Assembly (NCBI RefSeq): GCF_040183065.1
Contig: NC_091119.1
Coordinates: 64,652,392 to 64,716,391 of the forward strand
DNA: 64,000 bases
Reading direction: 5' to 3'
Source: Periplaneta americana
Taxonomy: Eukaryota; Arthropoda; Insecta; Blattodea; Blattidae
Positions 42,212 through 53,780 of this stretch are shown here, piece after piece. Within the stretch, counting starts at the first letter, position 1. Each line of letters starts with the position of its first letter. The position numbers and the translations under genes were made by a program. The notes beneath the pieces are model-generated. The model was not told the DNA's origin. It made no database searches and saw only the letters and a program-made list of their open reading frames with translations.

Positions 42212-45200
42212 CCATGTATTGTGGGTCCCTATCACCACGGCATGGCTCGTCCTCAGGTTGCGGATAGAGGAGACGGCCTCCAGATATGGAGGGTAGCTGC
42301 GAATATATTGAATAAGCAGTCGTGGACAGCCGATAAGGGGTGGTCCTCCAGCTTGGGGGTTGGGCGAAGGGCTAACAACCCATTACCGTAAAAAACAGCT
42401 TGTTACGAAACCTAACAGTAAGCCTTGGAATGGGACTGATTCTCCGGCACGACCACAGCAAAGGAAAAAGGTTATACGATTTGGTACATGGAACGTAACT
42501 AGTCTTTATAGAACAGGAGGGGTAACATTAGTAGCAAAAGAACTAGCTAGATATAGAATAGACTTCGTGGAGTACAAGAGGTTAGTTTAGATGGGAATGG
42601 CATATCACAAATAGGCGATTACTTATTGTATTATGGGGAAGGAAACAATAATCACCAATTAGGAACAGGATTCTTTGTACATAAAAGAATAAAATCAGCA
42701 GTAAAAAAGGTCGAATTTATCAGTGACAGGTTATCGTATTTAGTACTTAAGGGTAGATGGTGCAATATCGTAATTATAAATGCTCACGCCCCTACAGAAG
42801 AGAAAGACGACGATATAAAGGATAGCTTCTATGAGGAATTGGAACATACTTTTGATCAGTTACCTAGATATCACATGAAAGTTTTATTGGGGGATTTCAA
42901 TGCTAAAGTAGGACGGGAGGATATTTTTAGACCAACTATTGGAAAAGAGAGCCTGCACGTACGTAGTAATGACAATGGAGTTAGGTTAGTCAACTTTGCC
43001 ACATCAAAAAATTTAATTGTCAAGAGTACAACATTCCCCCATAAGGATATACATAAATATACGTGGACTTCTCCAGACGGAATGACACATAACCAGATAG
43101 ATCACATCTTGGTAGATAAAAGAAGGCACACTAGTATAGTAGACATTCGAACTTTCAGGGGGGTAGACTGTAATTCTGACCATTATTTGGTAATTGGAGA
43201 ATTAAGAGAAAGACTATCAGTAGCCAAGCGAGTAGAGCAACAAGCTAATATTAGTAGATTCAATATTCTGAAATTAAGGGACGAGGAAACTAAGCAACGT
43301 TATCAGGTTGAAATTTCAAATAGGTTTGGCGCTTTAGCAACTGCTGACGAAGCTGAGGAAGAGTTAGATGTTAATAGCGTGTGGGACAAAATCCGAGATA
43401 ATATCAAAATTGCGGCTGAGCAGAGCATAGGTTATCATGAAACTCAGAAAAAGAAACCATGATTTGATGAAGATTGTTCCATTGCAGTAGATAGAAGGAA
43501 ACAGGCAAAATTGAAATTCTTACAGGATCCAATTGTGGAGAATAGAGATCATTATTTCAATGAAAGACGGGAAGCAAGTCGTACATTTAGGAATAAAAAG
43601 AGAGATTACTTGAAGGAAAAACTGAATGAGGTAGAAACAAATAGTAAGAATAAAAACATTCGAGATTTATATAAGGGTATAAAGGAATTTAAAAATGGAT
43701 ATCAGGCAAGGGTAAACGTGATCAAGGATGAGAATGATGACTTGCTTGCAGACTCTCATTCAATCCTGAACAGATGGAAAAACTATTTTGGGCAACTACT
43801 AAATATACATAGGCCAAATAGAAATGATCGGGACGAAATTGAAATACAAACTGCTGAGCCATTTATACCGGAACCCACACTTTCTGAAGTCGAAATTGCG
43901 ATAGAAAATCTGAAAAAGTACAAGTCTCCAGGTATTGATCAAATTCCAGCAGAATTAATACAAGAGGGTGGAAGGGCAGTATCTAGCGAAATTTATAAAC
44001 TTGTACTTGCAATTTGGGAAAAGGAAATTGTACCAGAACAATGGAAGGAGTTCATAATCGTACCTATTTTTAAGAAGGGGGACAAGACTAACTGTAGTAA
44101 CTTTCGAGGAATATCACTTTTGTTGACGTCATACAAAATTTTGTCGAATATCCTTTTGAAAAGATTAACTCCATATGTAGATGAAATTATTGGGGACCAT
44201 CAGTGTGGTTTTAGGCGTAATAGATCGACTATTGATCAGATTTTTTGTATTCGACAGATATTGGAGAAAAAATGGGAGTATAAGGGTACAGTGCATCAGT
44301 TATTCATAGATTTCAAAAAAGCGTATGACTCGGTTAAGAGAGAAGTTTTATATAATATTCTTATTGAATTTGGTATTCCCAAGAAACTAGTTCGATTAAT
44401 TAAAATGTGTCTTAGTGAAACTTACAGCAGAGTCCGTATAGGCCATTTTCTATCTGATGCTTTTCCAATTCACTGCGGGCTAAAGCAGGGAGATGCACTA
44501 TCACCTTTACTTTTTAACTTCGCTCTAGAATATGCCATTAGGAAAGTTTAGGATAACATAGAGGGTTTGGAATTGAACGGGTTACATCAACTTCTTGTCT
44601 ATGCAGATGACGTGAATATGTTAGGAGAAAATCCACAAACAATTAGGGAAAACGCGGAAGTTCTTGTTGAAGCAAGTAGAGCGATAGGGTTGGAAGTAAA
44701 TCCCGAAAAGACTAAGTATATGATTGTCTCGTGACCAGAATATTGTACGAAATAGAACTATAAAAATTGGAGATTTATCCTTCGAAGAGGTGGAAAAATT
44801 CAAATATCTTGGAGCAACAGTAACAAATCTAAATGACACTCGGGAGGAAATTAAACGCAGAATAAATATGGGAAATGCCTGTTATTATTCGGTTGAGAAG
44901 CTTTTGTCATCTAGTCTTCTGTCAAAAAGTCTGAAAGTTAGAATGGTTGTGAAACTTGGACTCTCACTTTGAGAGAGGAACAGAGATTAAGGGTGTTTGA
45001 GAATAGGGTTCTTAGGAAAATATTTGGGGCTAAGAGGGATGAAGTTACAGGATAATGGAGAAAGTTACACAACGCAGAGCTGCACGCATTGTATACTTCA
45101 CCTGACACAATTAGGAACATAAAATCCAGACGTTTGAGATGGGCAGGACATGTAGCACGTATGGGCGAATCCAGAAATGCATATAGAGTGTTAGTTGGGA

Positions 45201-45393
45201 GGCCAGAGGGAAAAAGACCTTTGGGGAGGCGGAGACGTAGATGGGAAGATAATATTAAAATGGATTTGAGGGAGGTAGGATATGATGGTAGAGACTTGAT
45301 TAATCTTGCTCAGGATTGGGACCAATGGCGGGCTTATGTAAGGGCGGCAATGAACCTACGGGTTCCTTAAAAGCCAGTAAGTAAGTAAGTAAG
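42212..45393 (+). mobile_element. Near full-length GTAA-tailed LINE (copy 2)
   Basis: 15-bp perfect duplication TAATAACGTGTTATA at 42197-42211 and 45394-45408. A 5' UTR of about 250 bp begins CCATGTATTGTGGGTCCC and the 3' end is AAGCCAGTAAGTAAGTAAG. It encodes one long protein (see the next entry). This is the reference copy in the window for the truncated ones. Confidence 0.92.
42375..45370 (+). pseudogene. LINE ORF2: APE endonuclease and reverse transcriptase, several breaks
   Basis: Endonuclease: R-F-G-T-W-N-V near 42478, a frameshift near 42575, then L-L-G-D-F-N-A-K-V-G, N-Q-I-D-H-I-L and S-D-H-Y-L-V. A TGA stands at the W codon near 43460. RT from 43511: [38 protein letters not shown] and [14 protein letters not shown] near 44549 (CAG in copy 4), V-Y-A-D-D-V, a 2-base loss near 44730, and a 34-bp deletion near 44944. 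TAA near 45051, then R-R-L-R-W-A-G-H-V and the end at 45370. Clade not assigned; RTE- or Jockey-like plan. Confidence 0.88.
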
Positions 45394-45680
45394 TAATAAC
45401 GTGTTATATCCCTAAAAACGATTTATTAGAGAAATAATAACAGGCTGTATTTTGAGTTTAGAGTATGAACCTTACAGTAATAAGTGTGTACATATTTGCT
45501 CTTCTCGTTTGTAAGTAATTGTAATTTATTTTATTCTTGTATTTGTTTACATGTCAGATTTCATCTATGCATTACGTTTATTTCCTTTGTTGTTGCCGGT
45601 GTCCATTAGTTGATTTATATATTAGTTATGAAGATAAATGTACCAAAGTGTTCAATCAATTATAACCCTATTTCAAGCTA

Positions 45681-46062
45681 ACTTACTTACTTATGGCTTT
45701 TAAGGAACCCGCAGGTTCATTGCTGCCCTCACATAAGCCCGCCATAGATCCCTATCCTGTGCAAGATGAATCCAGTCTCTATTATCATATCCCACCTCCC
45801 TCAAATTCATTTTAATATTATCCTCCCATATACATCTCAGTCTCCTCAAAGATCTTTTTCCCTCCGGCCTCCCAACTAGCACTCCATATGCATTTCTGGA
45901 TTCGCCCATACGTGTTACATGTCCTGCCCATCTCAAATGTCTGGATTTAATGTTCCTAAGTATGTCAGGTGAAGAATACAATGCGTGCATCTGCGTTGTG
46001 TAACTTTCTCCATTCTCCTGTAATTTCATCCCTCTTAGCCCCAAATATTTTCCTAAGAATAA
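45681..46062 (-). mobile_element. 5'-truncated GTAA-tailed LINE (copy 3)
   Basis: Tail CTAACTTACTTACTTATGGC at the left. It encodes only the last ~120 codons (R-H-L-R-W-A-G-H-V-T-R-M-G-E, M-N-L-R-V-P). The 5' break is at ATTTTCCTAAGAAT next to a T run. It lies 290 bp from copy 2 in the opposite orientation. Confidence 0.9.
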
Positions 46063-46892
46063 CAGGCTCTTTTTTTTTTTTTAATTAGGAAAAGTAAATT
46101 TCCTTCAATTACTCCATTTGTGTAGTTAAAAAATGTCATCAGAGTTCCTGTATGGTGAAATGCTTGGTATTCTGTCGTCTCCTATCTGTGGCTCTGTCTA
46201 GCCAGGTGCAACTGCTTCAAGGCCAGATATCCAAGCGAATGTGCAACCTCGCCAGTTGATCTGTAACTGGTCAAATATAAACTGGTTGTAAGCGTTGTCC
46301 TGCAGCACTCGGAACCCTGCCCTTTCAAGCAGCATAATACTGTGTCATTTATGGATGTACAAAATTTCGAACTGCGCACTGATTCTCACAAAAAATAATA
46401 GGCCTAGTTGAATAGTTGTCATGACTTATGCTCCACCTTATTTTCAGTGAGAACGGCACACGAATCTTGATATATCCTCCTTTACTCCCTTCACCAAATA
46501 TACTTCACTTAATTAATTTTATGTTGCAGTGAAAATGGTTTATGGTTGGTTTATTACTTACCCAGTTTGGCACCTTGGAGAGGAATGCTGGCGACCTTGC
46601 AACAGAACAATATTACAGGTTTTAGTAAAAAAGAATAATAAAAAAAAAATAAATAAAGAAGTGGACACACACACTAATGTATCATTTGATCATAGAGATA
46701 ACGCATAAAAATGAGAGAAAAGTTCGTTCCATTTGCAAGAGCATTTCAAATGCTATAGCTTTAGATCTCTGAAAATTTCTGAATTTCAAGTGAAAAGAAA
46801 AACATTACACCATAAAAATCTTCACATACGTATCTCATAACATGTCCATACAATTGTTCTTAAAGATATAATGTCTTGTGCTTCTTTCTTAC
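46063..46892. other. Intergenic
   Basis: No gene recognised; A/T runs only. Confidence 0.4.
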
Positions 46893-49800
46893 CTATAGGT
46901 GGCAGTCTAGTTTTTTGTGCCCATTCCTTCTTGTGAAGTAAGATCTAAAAAAAATTGAAATTAAAGTGGTAATTAAGTTATAGAAACGAATTAATATTTA
47001 CAGCATCAACTCTTTCAGGGTCAATCTAGTTGGAAGTGATCATTATAGTAAAAAATAAATGTAATATACAGGAGGAAGAGGAAAAGCATGTGTATGCGAG
47101 AGAGAGAGAGAGGGGGGGGGGTTGAGAATGTGTATGTGTGTGTCTGTGTGTGTGAAAAAGGGAGAAAGAGCAAGTAGGTTCTTTTTTTCCCCTAAGACAA
47201 AGTAGGATCTTTTTTTTTTTCCTTTTACAGAGGAGGGGCTGAAAAAGGCTTGCACCGCAGCCTGAGGCTTATTGTGCTTACCAGTCCTCTTCTCTGAATG
47301 ATATTTGTCACTATACAGTCGCATTCTTATACAGTGCGTTCGTAGCTCGGCCGGACCATTCCACTGCAGCCTTGGACTGGGTGAAGATAGGTGTGCCTGC
47401 TGCCAGAGTTACACCTAAACGACTGGCAAGTCATGGGTACAGAACACTAACTACTCTACTAACATTAGGCTTACCTGCATCATAACAGATGTTGAAAGTG
47501 ATCTTCAACTCGAACACATTCCCTATATCTCTGAAAACAATTCTGGTTCACTCGCAAAAGTTGACTGATTGCCTGTATTTCTCTCGTGATGTTGTCCTTC
47601 AATTCTTGTAAGTGTGCGGATTTGATGCATACACGTTTCCCATAAATAAAAATCGCATGGAGATAGGTCAGAGGAACATGATGGCCACAATCCTCAACTA
47701 ATTATTCTGTCACCGAACACACTTCGCAATTCATGCGTAGAATTTGCAGCGGTGTGCGCTGTAGCTGAATCCTGCTGAAACCAGCCATTCAATCATTTAT
47801 TTCTTGTTAGTTGCAGAAAAAAATTATTTGAAATTGAAGTTACATAAACGTGTGAATCAACTGTTGTGTCGAAAAATATGGGACCAATAATTCTACTCAC
47901 ACTCACTGCACACCAAACCCCAACCTTTGCAGCGTGGTGAGGAACTTCATGAATAATATGGGGATTTTCGGTAGCCCAGTATCTATTGTTCTGAGTAGAA
48001 ACGTGACCATGAAGATGAAACCACCCTTCATCAGTGAAGAACTTTAAAAGTGGGTCAACATCGCCATTATGAACGGACTGTACAAACGAATTGCATTAAA
48101 TAACCCTATTTACAGGATCTTGTGATTGTAAAGCATGAACTACAGTTATCCTGTATAGCTTAAGTTTCAGAAGTTTAGTTGCCACAAAAGCTGACGTCTT
48201 GGAAATGTTAACCTCTTGTGCTAAACATCACAGTGATTTGCAGGGTGAGTGCTCTAACTGGGCCCCTACTTCATCAAGCTTCTCTCCTGTCAGTACACAG
48301 AGTTGTTGAACACGTTTCTTGCTCAAAAAAGATCCTGTATGTCTGACTTTATTGACAAGGTCATGAATAGTTGACCTGTGAGGAATTCGAACACCTACAA
48401 ACCGATGTTCAAATTCTCTTCGATACCTTCTTGCAAAAGAGTATTTCACATATGCATCATAGAGAAAAATACGTTGTTCTAAAGTGTACTTATCCATTAT
48501 TAATAGACACTTTATCACCACGAGACAACACAATTTTACTCACAACACGCGCACAGGCGTCTTTCCCTCACAACAGATCCAACTCAACTGACTGGCACGT
48601 CAGCAGTAGCTACAGCGCTACTCTGGCAGCAGGCAGGCCACCTCGGAACGATCCGGCTGAGCTATGAATGCACTGTACAAATACAGCACGCTATACCATA
48701 AACTTAACCTGGGCCGTGTTAATGATATGTGAATAAATGATGGTGAAAAGAGTCCGAGGTCCAATGCCGAAAGTTACCTAGCAATTCTGCTTCAATTGGT
48801 TGAGGGGGAACCACGGAGGATTTGAACCCAGGCCCATTCATTTCATGGTCAGACATGCTGTTACTCTACAGCGATGAATGTGAACAAGTAGTTAATGTCA
48901 GACTATGAGTGAGTAATTTTCAATATTTTATTTAACAATGCCTTCAACTGCAGAGATTATTCAACATCAAACTTCAATGTGAAGGAGAAATTGCCTGGAG
49001 ATCTCCTATTTGGGACAGGGTTTTTTTATATGCCGTGAAACTACATTGAAGACCTCCCACCTTTACCTCCCTCTTTCAAAAGGAAATCATACTAAGGATA
49101 TTATTACCCTTTAATATAAATAGGCCTCTGCTGGGTATGAGCCTGCAAATCCTTGGATCAAATAGCTAACATGGTGACTGCTCGAGAACTGAGGGTCACA
49201 GTAGTATGAGTGAGAGAGGCAGTGTGTGTTTACATGTAATTTTGCCAAAACGGAGATATTAAGAAGTTAAATTTTAATTTTCGGAACACGGAAAACACCA
49301 ACATGGCAATAGTTCTAAATTTTCATTTTGCATATCAAAGTGCTGTCCTAGTTAGGAAAATAATAATAGATATGCGTAGAGATGGTATATTTTTGCAATC
49401 ACAGCAAAAACGAAATGAGCCAAAATGCTGTCAAACAAAACCTGCTGTTTGTTTATGGCGATCATCGCTGGTGATTGTAGACTGGAGTTGCTAGTAGTTA
49501 AAATGAATGTGGACGGTTTCTCTATAGTGATGATCGCCAACATAGATCGTTAGACGCGATGCAGATTGCTGGAGGTTGCTTCTGAAGCAAATTCAGAATT
49601 CACATCACCACACACATATTCAATAATATATATTTACAGGAGGCCATGTAGAAATATTAAATCGAGTTGTGGCAGCAAAACAAATGAGAATTGACAGCGA
49701 TGTATGCTGATAAAGAAACCACTTCTTGGCAATCATCACCAGCATTTATAATCGCCAGCGATGTACATCCGATGATGATCACTACTGTAAACAAACTGTA

Positions 49801-50469
49801 GCTTAAGTAATTTTATGTTTAAAAGCATGTTAATTATATTACTGTAGTTTTTCATCCGCAATAAAATGCGAAATTGAGTACAAAATACGAAATGTACATG
49901 TTTCTTGATGCTTTATGTTAGATTGTTAGTTTAAAAAAATTGTCTGTTACATCATGTAATTTGTCATTGCTCCATACATGTCGATGCATGCCTCATTTTC
50001 CAGCACAAACATAAGACCAATCAGAGGTTGAGGTGTGGAAAGATTTTGCAGTATGTCTGTTAATATGTAGAGTTTTCTTGTATGAAATGGGGATTACAGC
50101 TTTGGCATGTCGATCATAGTTGGGGAAGCTTGAGTAACAAAGTCAAATATCTATCATTGAATAAAAAAAAACACTTGTTTACTCTTCATGTACTCAAAAT
50201 CTGTGCTTCATTGGCTGGTCATGATAATTAATATCTTTGAAAAATATTGGAGTGCAAGAGGTCAAATGACTTTCTTGTCAAACGCCTGGCATTAGAAAAC
50301 AACAACTCTTCATGTACTAGCACATTTACTCCATAACAGGTCATGTTTACTTACCTGATGGTCTGGAGAATACGTGTTGGGATGAAATGGCCACAAAACT
50401 GGCACAACAAACCAATAGTCATTTCCTCTTCTTGGGCTCCATTCTTTTGTTGGTTATTTAAGCCATCAT
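46893..50469 (-). CDS. Possible last two exons of a host gene (minus)
   Basis: Exon 50469-50355: acceptor TATTATTTCAG, donor CAG then GTAAGT. It is 115 bp and open, with L-C-Q-F-C-G-H-F-I-P-T, a C-x2-C pair. Exon 46944-46893: acceptor TTTTTTTAG. The joined phase continues R-S-Y-F-T-R-R-N-G-H-K-K-L and stops at TAG (46895-46893), directly followed by GTAAGA. Matching phases, pyrimidine tracts and codon-like content support a real gene. The product was not recognised and upstream exons were not found. A mariner-like element lies in the 3.4-kb intron. Confidence 0.35.
47098..47155. repeat. (GA)n, poly-G and (TG)n low-complexity run
   Basis: GAGAGAGAGAGAG, nine G, then TGTGTATGTGTGTG. Frames across it are artefacts. 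Confidence 0.9.
47332..48675 (-). mobile_element. Mariner-like element, complete ends
   Basis: Ends CAGTGCGTTCGTAGCTCGG and inverse CCGGCTGAGCTATGAATGCACTG, continuing GGACCATTCC / GGAACGATCC. TA flanks it at 47330-47331 and 48676-48677. 1344 bp, the usual mariner size. Confidence 0.85.
47480..48497 (-). pseudogene. Mariner-like transposase (DUF4817-type N-terminus, DDE_3 core)
   Basis: ATG at 48497: M-D-K-Y-T-L-E-Q-R-I-F-L-Y-D-A-Y, then H-R-S-T-I-H-D-L-V (helix-turn-helix). The core has F-T-D-E-G-W-F-H-L, Q-N-N-R-Y-W, V-G-V-W-C-A-V-S, F-Q-Q-D-S-A-T-A-H-T-A and S-P-C-D-F-Y-L-W. Counting gives 38 residues between the second D and the last D. Frameshifts or stops near 48240, 48100, 47805 and 47697 inactivate it. 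Confidence 0.8.
48740..48880 (-). repeat. Diverged SINE family 2 relative
   Basis: Shares GTCCGAGGTCCAATGCCGAAAG, GGTTGAGGG and a B-box-like GGATTTGAACCCAGG with family 2, but is much altered. Confidence 0.5.
48881..50354. other. No recognised gene
   Basis: Repeated GATGATCGCC and CGATCATCGC words near 49458-49550 and 49730-49780 suggest an old inverted or dispersed repeat. Confidence 0.4.
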
Positions 50470-50526
50470 CTGAAATAATACATTTACATCAAAACTCTTT
50501 TTACAGTCATAGTTCATAGTATCCTC

Positions 50527-50560
<34 letters not shown>

Positions 50561-50927
50561 TGTCTATTAGCAGCATGGGGACTGCCCTCTTACATAGGCC
50601 ATTCAGGTAGGCCCATTGTTTTACCCAAAATGGAATAGTGTGCACACCCTAAAGACCACTGCCTAGAGCCTAGCTGGACCCCTGTGGTCCAGAACAGCCA
50701 AGAACCGAGCAGAATGGAGATCGCTACAGTTTGCAAGTATTGAGTGAGAGTGCAAGTGTACACACACGAACGATGAACATTGGATGAGGAAATCTTAAAT
50801 TTCTATGAAAATACTCTTTACTGGAACTTAGAAAAACTCTCATAAATAGAGTAAAGATTGACAAATGTAATGGTAATATCAAATAATATTTTATTTCACA
50901 ATTAATGCAACAATGTCTTGTTAAATA
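50470..50927. other. Intergenic with an (AT)n tract
   Basis: AT dinucleotides at 50527-50560; nothing else recognised. Confidence 0.5.
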
Positions 50928-53436
50928 TTTAGGATCAAATATGCCACTTATTGGCACCCTTTTGCCAGTACTTGCCACCTTTTTTTGCTAGTTATTGCCA
51001 CCCTCTGTAAAAAGGTGCATTTTAATTTATAAGTCTCATTTCTTAGATATAATCATACTAAATTACATTATAGTAATATGACATGTAATAATAATGAAAT
51101 TATTGAAATTGTAAGGCTATTATTGAAATGAAGTTTCAGCTACTCTGGGTCAGAAAAAAAATGTCTCGTCCCCAGAAACATTATTACTGTCTGTAACTGG
51201 CAATGAAATAGATCTTCGTCGAAATCGTCTGAAATATGTTTTCTTTGATGATCCGGTATGTATCGACTATGATATTCTCACAACTATATCAATGTGAAAA
51301 CATGTTCAAAAGTTGTAAATAAACTATTTAGAATTCTAATAAGAAATTAATTTGAAGAAAATAATTTATCTATGCAATAATGCAGAATAAATATTCTTGC
51401 ATGTGTTGCATTCATAGTCCTTTTTGGTTGAAGAAACAGCTCTTGTGTATTTGAAAAATATCCGAATATTTCGTTCCTCTTGTCTGCTTGTAGATGGCAC
51501 AGAGAATACTGTGTGTACGCTCTGTGTTTTTGTGGTGCCCTTTTCTAATCTTTGTTCACTTTTGAAATTTTTCGTCCGGTTTCTGCTGATTTTTTTCAAG
51601 CTTTTTCTTTTCTCTTTCCAGTTTACGATTCTCCTTTTGTTTCAAAGCATCTTCCTTTCGTTTCTCCTTCTGGTCATGCAGTTCTCTCCATTTCCCAGAT
51701 GTTAGTACAAATGGTACTCTCTTTATCTTCTTCTTTGCCTTTCGTTTTGGTGTTTCCAGCCACAATAATATTTCACACATGTTTTCTTTAGTGATCATAA
51801 ATTAACAGATTAATTTATAATCTCATTTTGTTTCTCCTCAATGTGGGAGATAGAATTTAGCTGAGGAACAGTTTCATTTACACATTGTTGATCATGATTC
51901 ATTTCGTCATTGACAAGGGTGGAAGTTCTGTTATCATAAGCTTGGTTCTCAGGACTATTTACTGTTAGAGGCCTGTTATCACAGGTTTCGCCCTCATTAC
52001 GTCATTTTTGGAACAAAGCATAAAGTTTGTATCATCTCCATTGAAGATATGATAAGGATATGACAGAATGTTATACATATCTTCTTCCTCATTGAGAAGA
52101 TCTTCCACAACAATGAACCATCCTCTTATTTCTTATTGACTCACGCATGCACTTGCCTCAGTGACACCTTCAGGAGTCCTGATGAAAACTACAGGGTGGC
52201 TCTTTAAGAAGGAGTTGTATCATTTGTCCCCAGGAGTATCATCCTTAAAAGGATTTGGGTGATCGTTTCCTTGAAATTCCTTCACACTTCACACAGCTCT
52301 GAAGATCTTTACACTTTGGAAATTCCTTATGGCACATTCCATTCGAAGATCCACCTAGGAAGACAGGAGTGACATAGAAATATATTTTTGAAAATGTCCT
52401 GTTTAAAATTAAAAAAATCTAGCACGAAGAAAATAATGATCAGAAACTAAATCCGAATGCTTTAATTAAAAATTTTCACAAATCCACAATGTCAAAGACC
52501 TCGATGACTAAATTTATATAGGCCCAATTGCATTGATAACTCACCTAACGAGAATGATTTCCTCTTCACTGTTAAGAATAGGAACTCGACAACAAGGTGT
52601 TTTCATAACGTTTTGATATATCTGTAGGTACACCAAATCGTTTGGTTGCAGCTTTAAATGACATCCCATGCTTTATAAATTGCAGTGCTTCTTTTAAAGT
52701 CTCCTCACTGTACCTATGTCTTTTTTGTGTGGTGCCATGTTGTCCACTGTGCGCTTTTATTTTCACATTAGAAACTAGCAGTAAGCTATTATTCAGTCTA
52801 TGAATATAAAAACATGTAGGTAAACATAGGCGTAACACCAGTTGTTGGCACAAAGTTTTCCAGTTATTGGTACCAGTGCCAATGATTGGATAGAGAAGTT
52901 GTTTTTTAAAAATAGAGCTATTATAAGAAATGCAGGACTAATTTGAGAATATTTGGTCTAAAAATAACGATTTCACTCATAAACCCGGTTATTGGCACTA
53001 CATGCCAACAACTGGAAAATGCGAGTTTTGACACACAATTTATTGGCACCCCCTTCTCGCACGTAAAATTGCAAGTTACACAAACCACAATATATCATAC
53101 TTCTTAGGAGGCTAAGCATAAGTTATGCACCTATCCGGACAAATTTAAAAAAAGATTACAGTAATAGTTATTAAGGTACAAAGAATTCTCTGCTCTTAAC
53201 TTACCCCTAAGAAATGGCCAGAATAGAAGAGATATTTTACAACACTTCCATCCGCAAGCGATATCCGCCAAACAGTGAGCAAGATATTTTTAAATTAAAT
53301 TGCAGAAGAACAATGAAGTAACTGGCTAACGAAATTCGTAAGAAAGAGGTGTGCAAATTATTGCATTTCCTTAATATTGAAGCTTTAATTAAGGGGTGAC
53401 AACAATTGGCGTGGTGCCAACAATAGGACAGTTTAC
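50928..53436 (-). mobile_element. pogo/Tigger-type element with exons
   Basis: Edges TATGCCACTTATTGGCACC (left) and the inverse of CTATTGTTGGCACCACGCC (right) form diverged TIRs. TTGGCACC words recur inside both ends (50956, 52843-53050). The transposase pseudogene is inside. The exact edges are uncertain by some bases. Confidence 0.6.
51390..52738 (-). pseudogene. pogo-like (Tigger/jerky) transposase, spliced and broken
   Basis: ATG at 52738, then after a shift R-H-R-Y-S-E-E-T-L-K-E-A-L and F-K-A-A-T-K-R-F-G-V-P (HTH_psq). An exon ends R-V-P-I-L-N-S-E-E-E-I-I-L near 52545 with donor GTGAGT. The next starts after CTTCCTAG near 52360 and gives N-P-F-K-D-D-T-P-G-D-K-W and I-R-T-P-E-G-V-T-E-A. 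A C-terminal basic region (51798-51556) reads P-K-R-K-A-K-K-K-I-K-R-V-P-F-V-L-T-S-G-K-W-R. The central DDE part is missing. Confidence 0.75.
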
Positions 53437-53780
53437 CCTACTTGTCCTAAATGTGGAGAAAATCATCTAGAGGTGGAATGCCAGTCTCTCAGTCAAATGC
53501 CGTAATTGCAAAAGTCCACACGTGGCAATGGATCAAAATGTCCAGTGAAAAAAAATGGAACAAAATATCATAGATAAAATTAATGATAGTAATCTATCCA
53601 GATTTGAAGCCATACAAATTCTTATGGGGCAGACGTCATATGCATTGACAGTGATTAAGAACATGGAGAACGACAGATACGCTAGACTTCAGAACACACA
53701 CTCGACAATTCAATCTCAGATTAGACAACCCTCACATATAACTCCCAACAATTACCTATATCTCAAGGGAACATGCTAGA
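53437..53780 (+). pseudogene. LINE ORF1 zinc-knuckle fragment
   Basis: T-C-P-K-C-G-E-N-H-L-E-V-E-C, then after a frameshift V-K-C-R-N-C-K-S-P-H-V-A, two CCHC-like knuckles, followed by an open stretch to 53779 (F-E-A-I-Q-I-L-M-G-Q-T-S-Y-A). It starts exactly at the right edge of the pogo-like element, so that element probably landed in this ORF1. Confidence 0.65.

Noticed and set aside
51424-51791. Plus-strand Phe/Leu-rich frames
   Set aside because: Complement of the Lys/Glu-rich pogo C-terminus on the minus strand.
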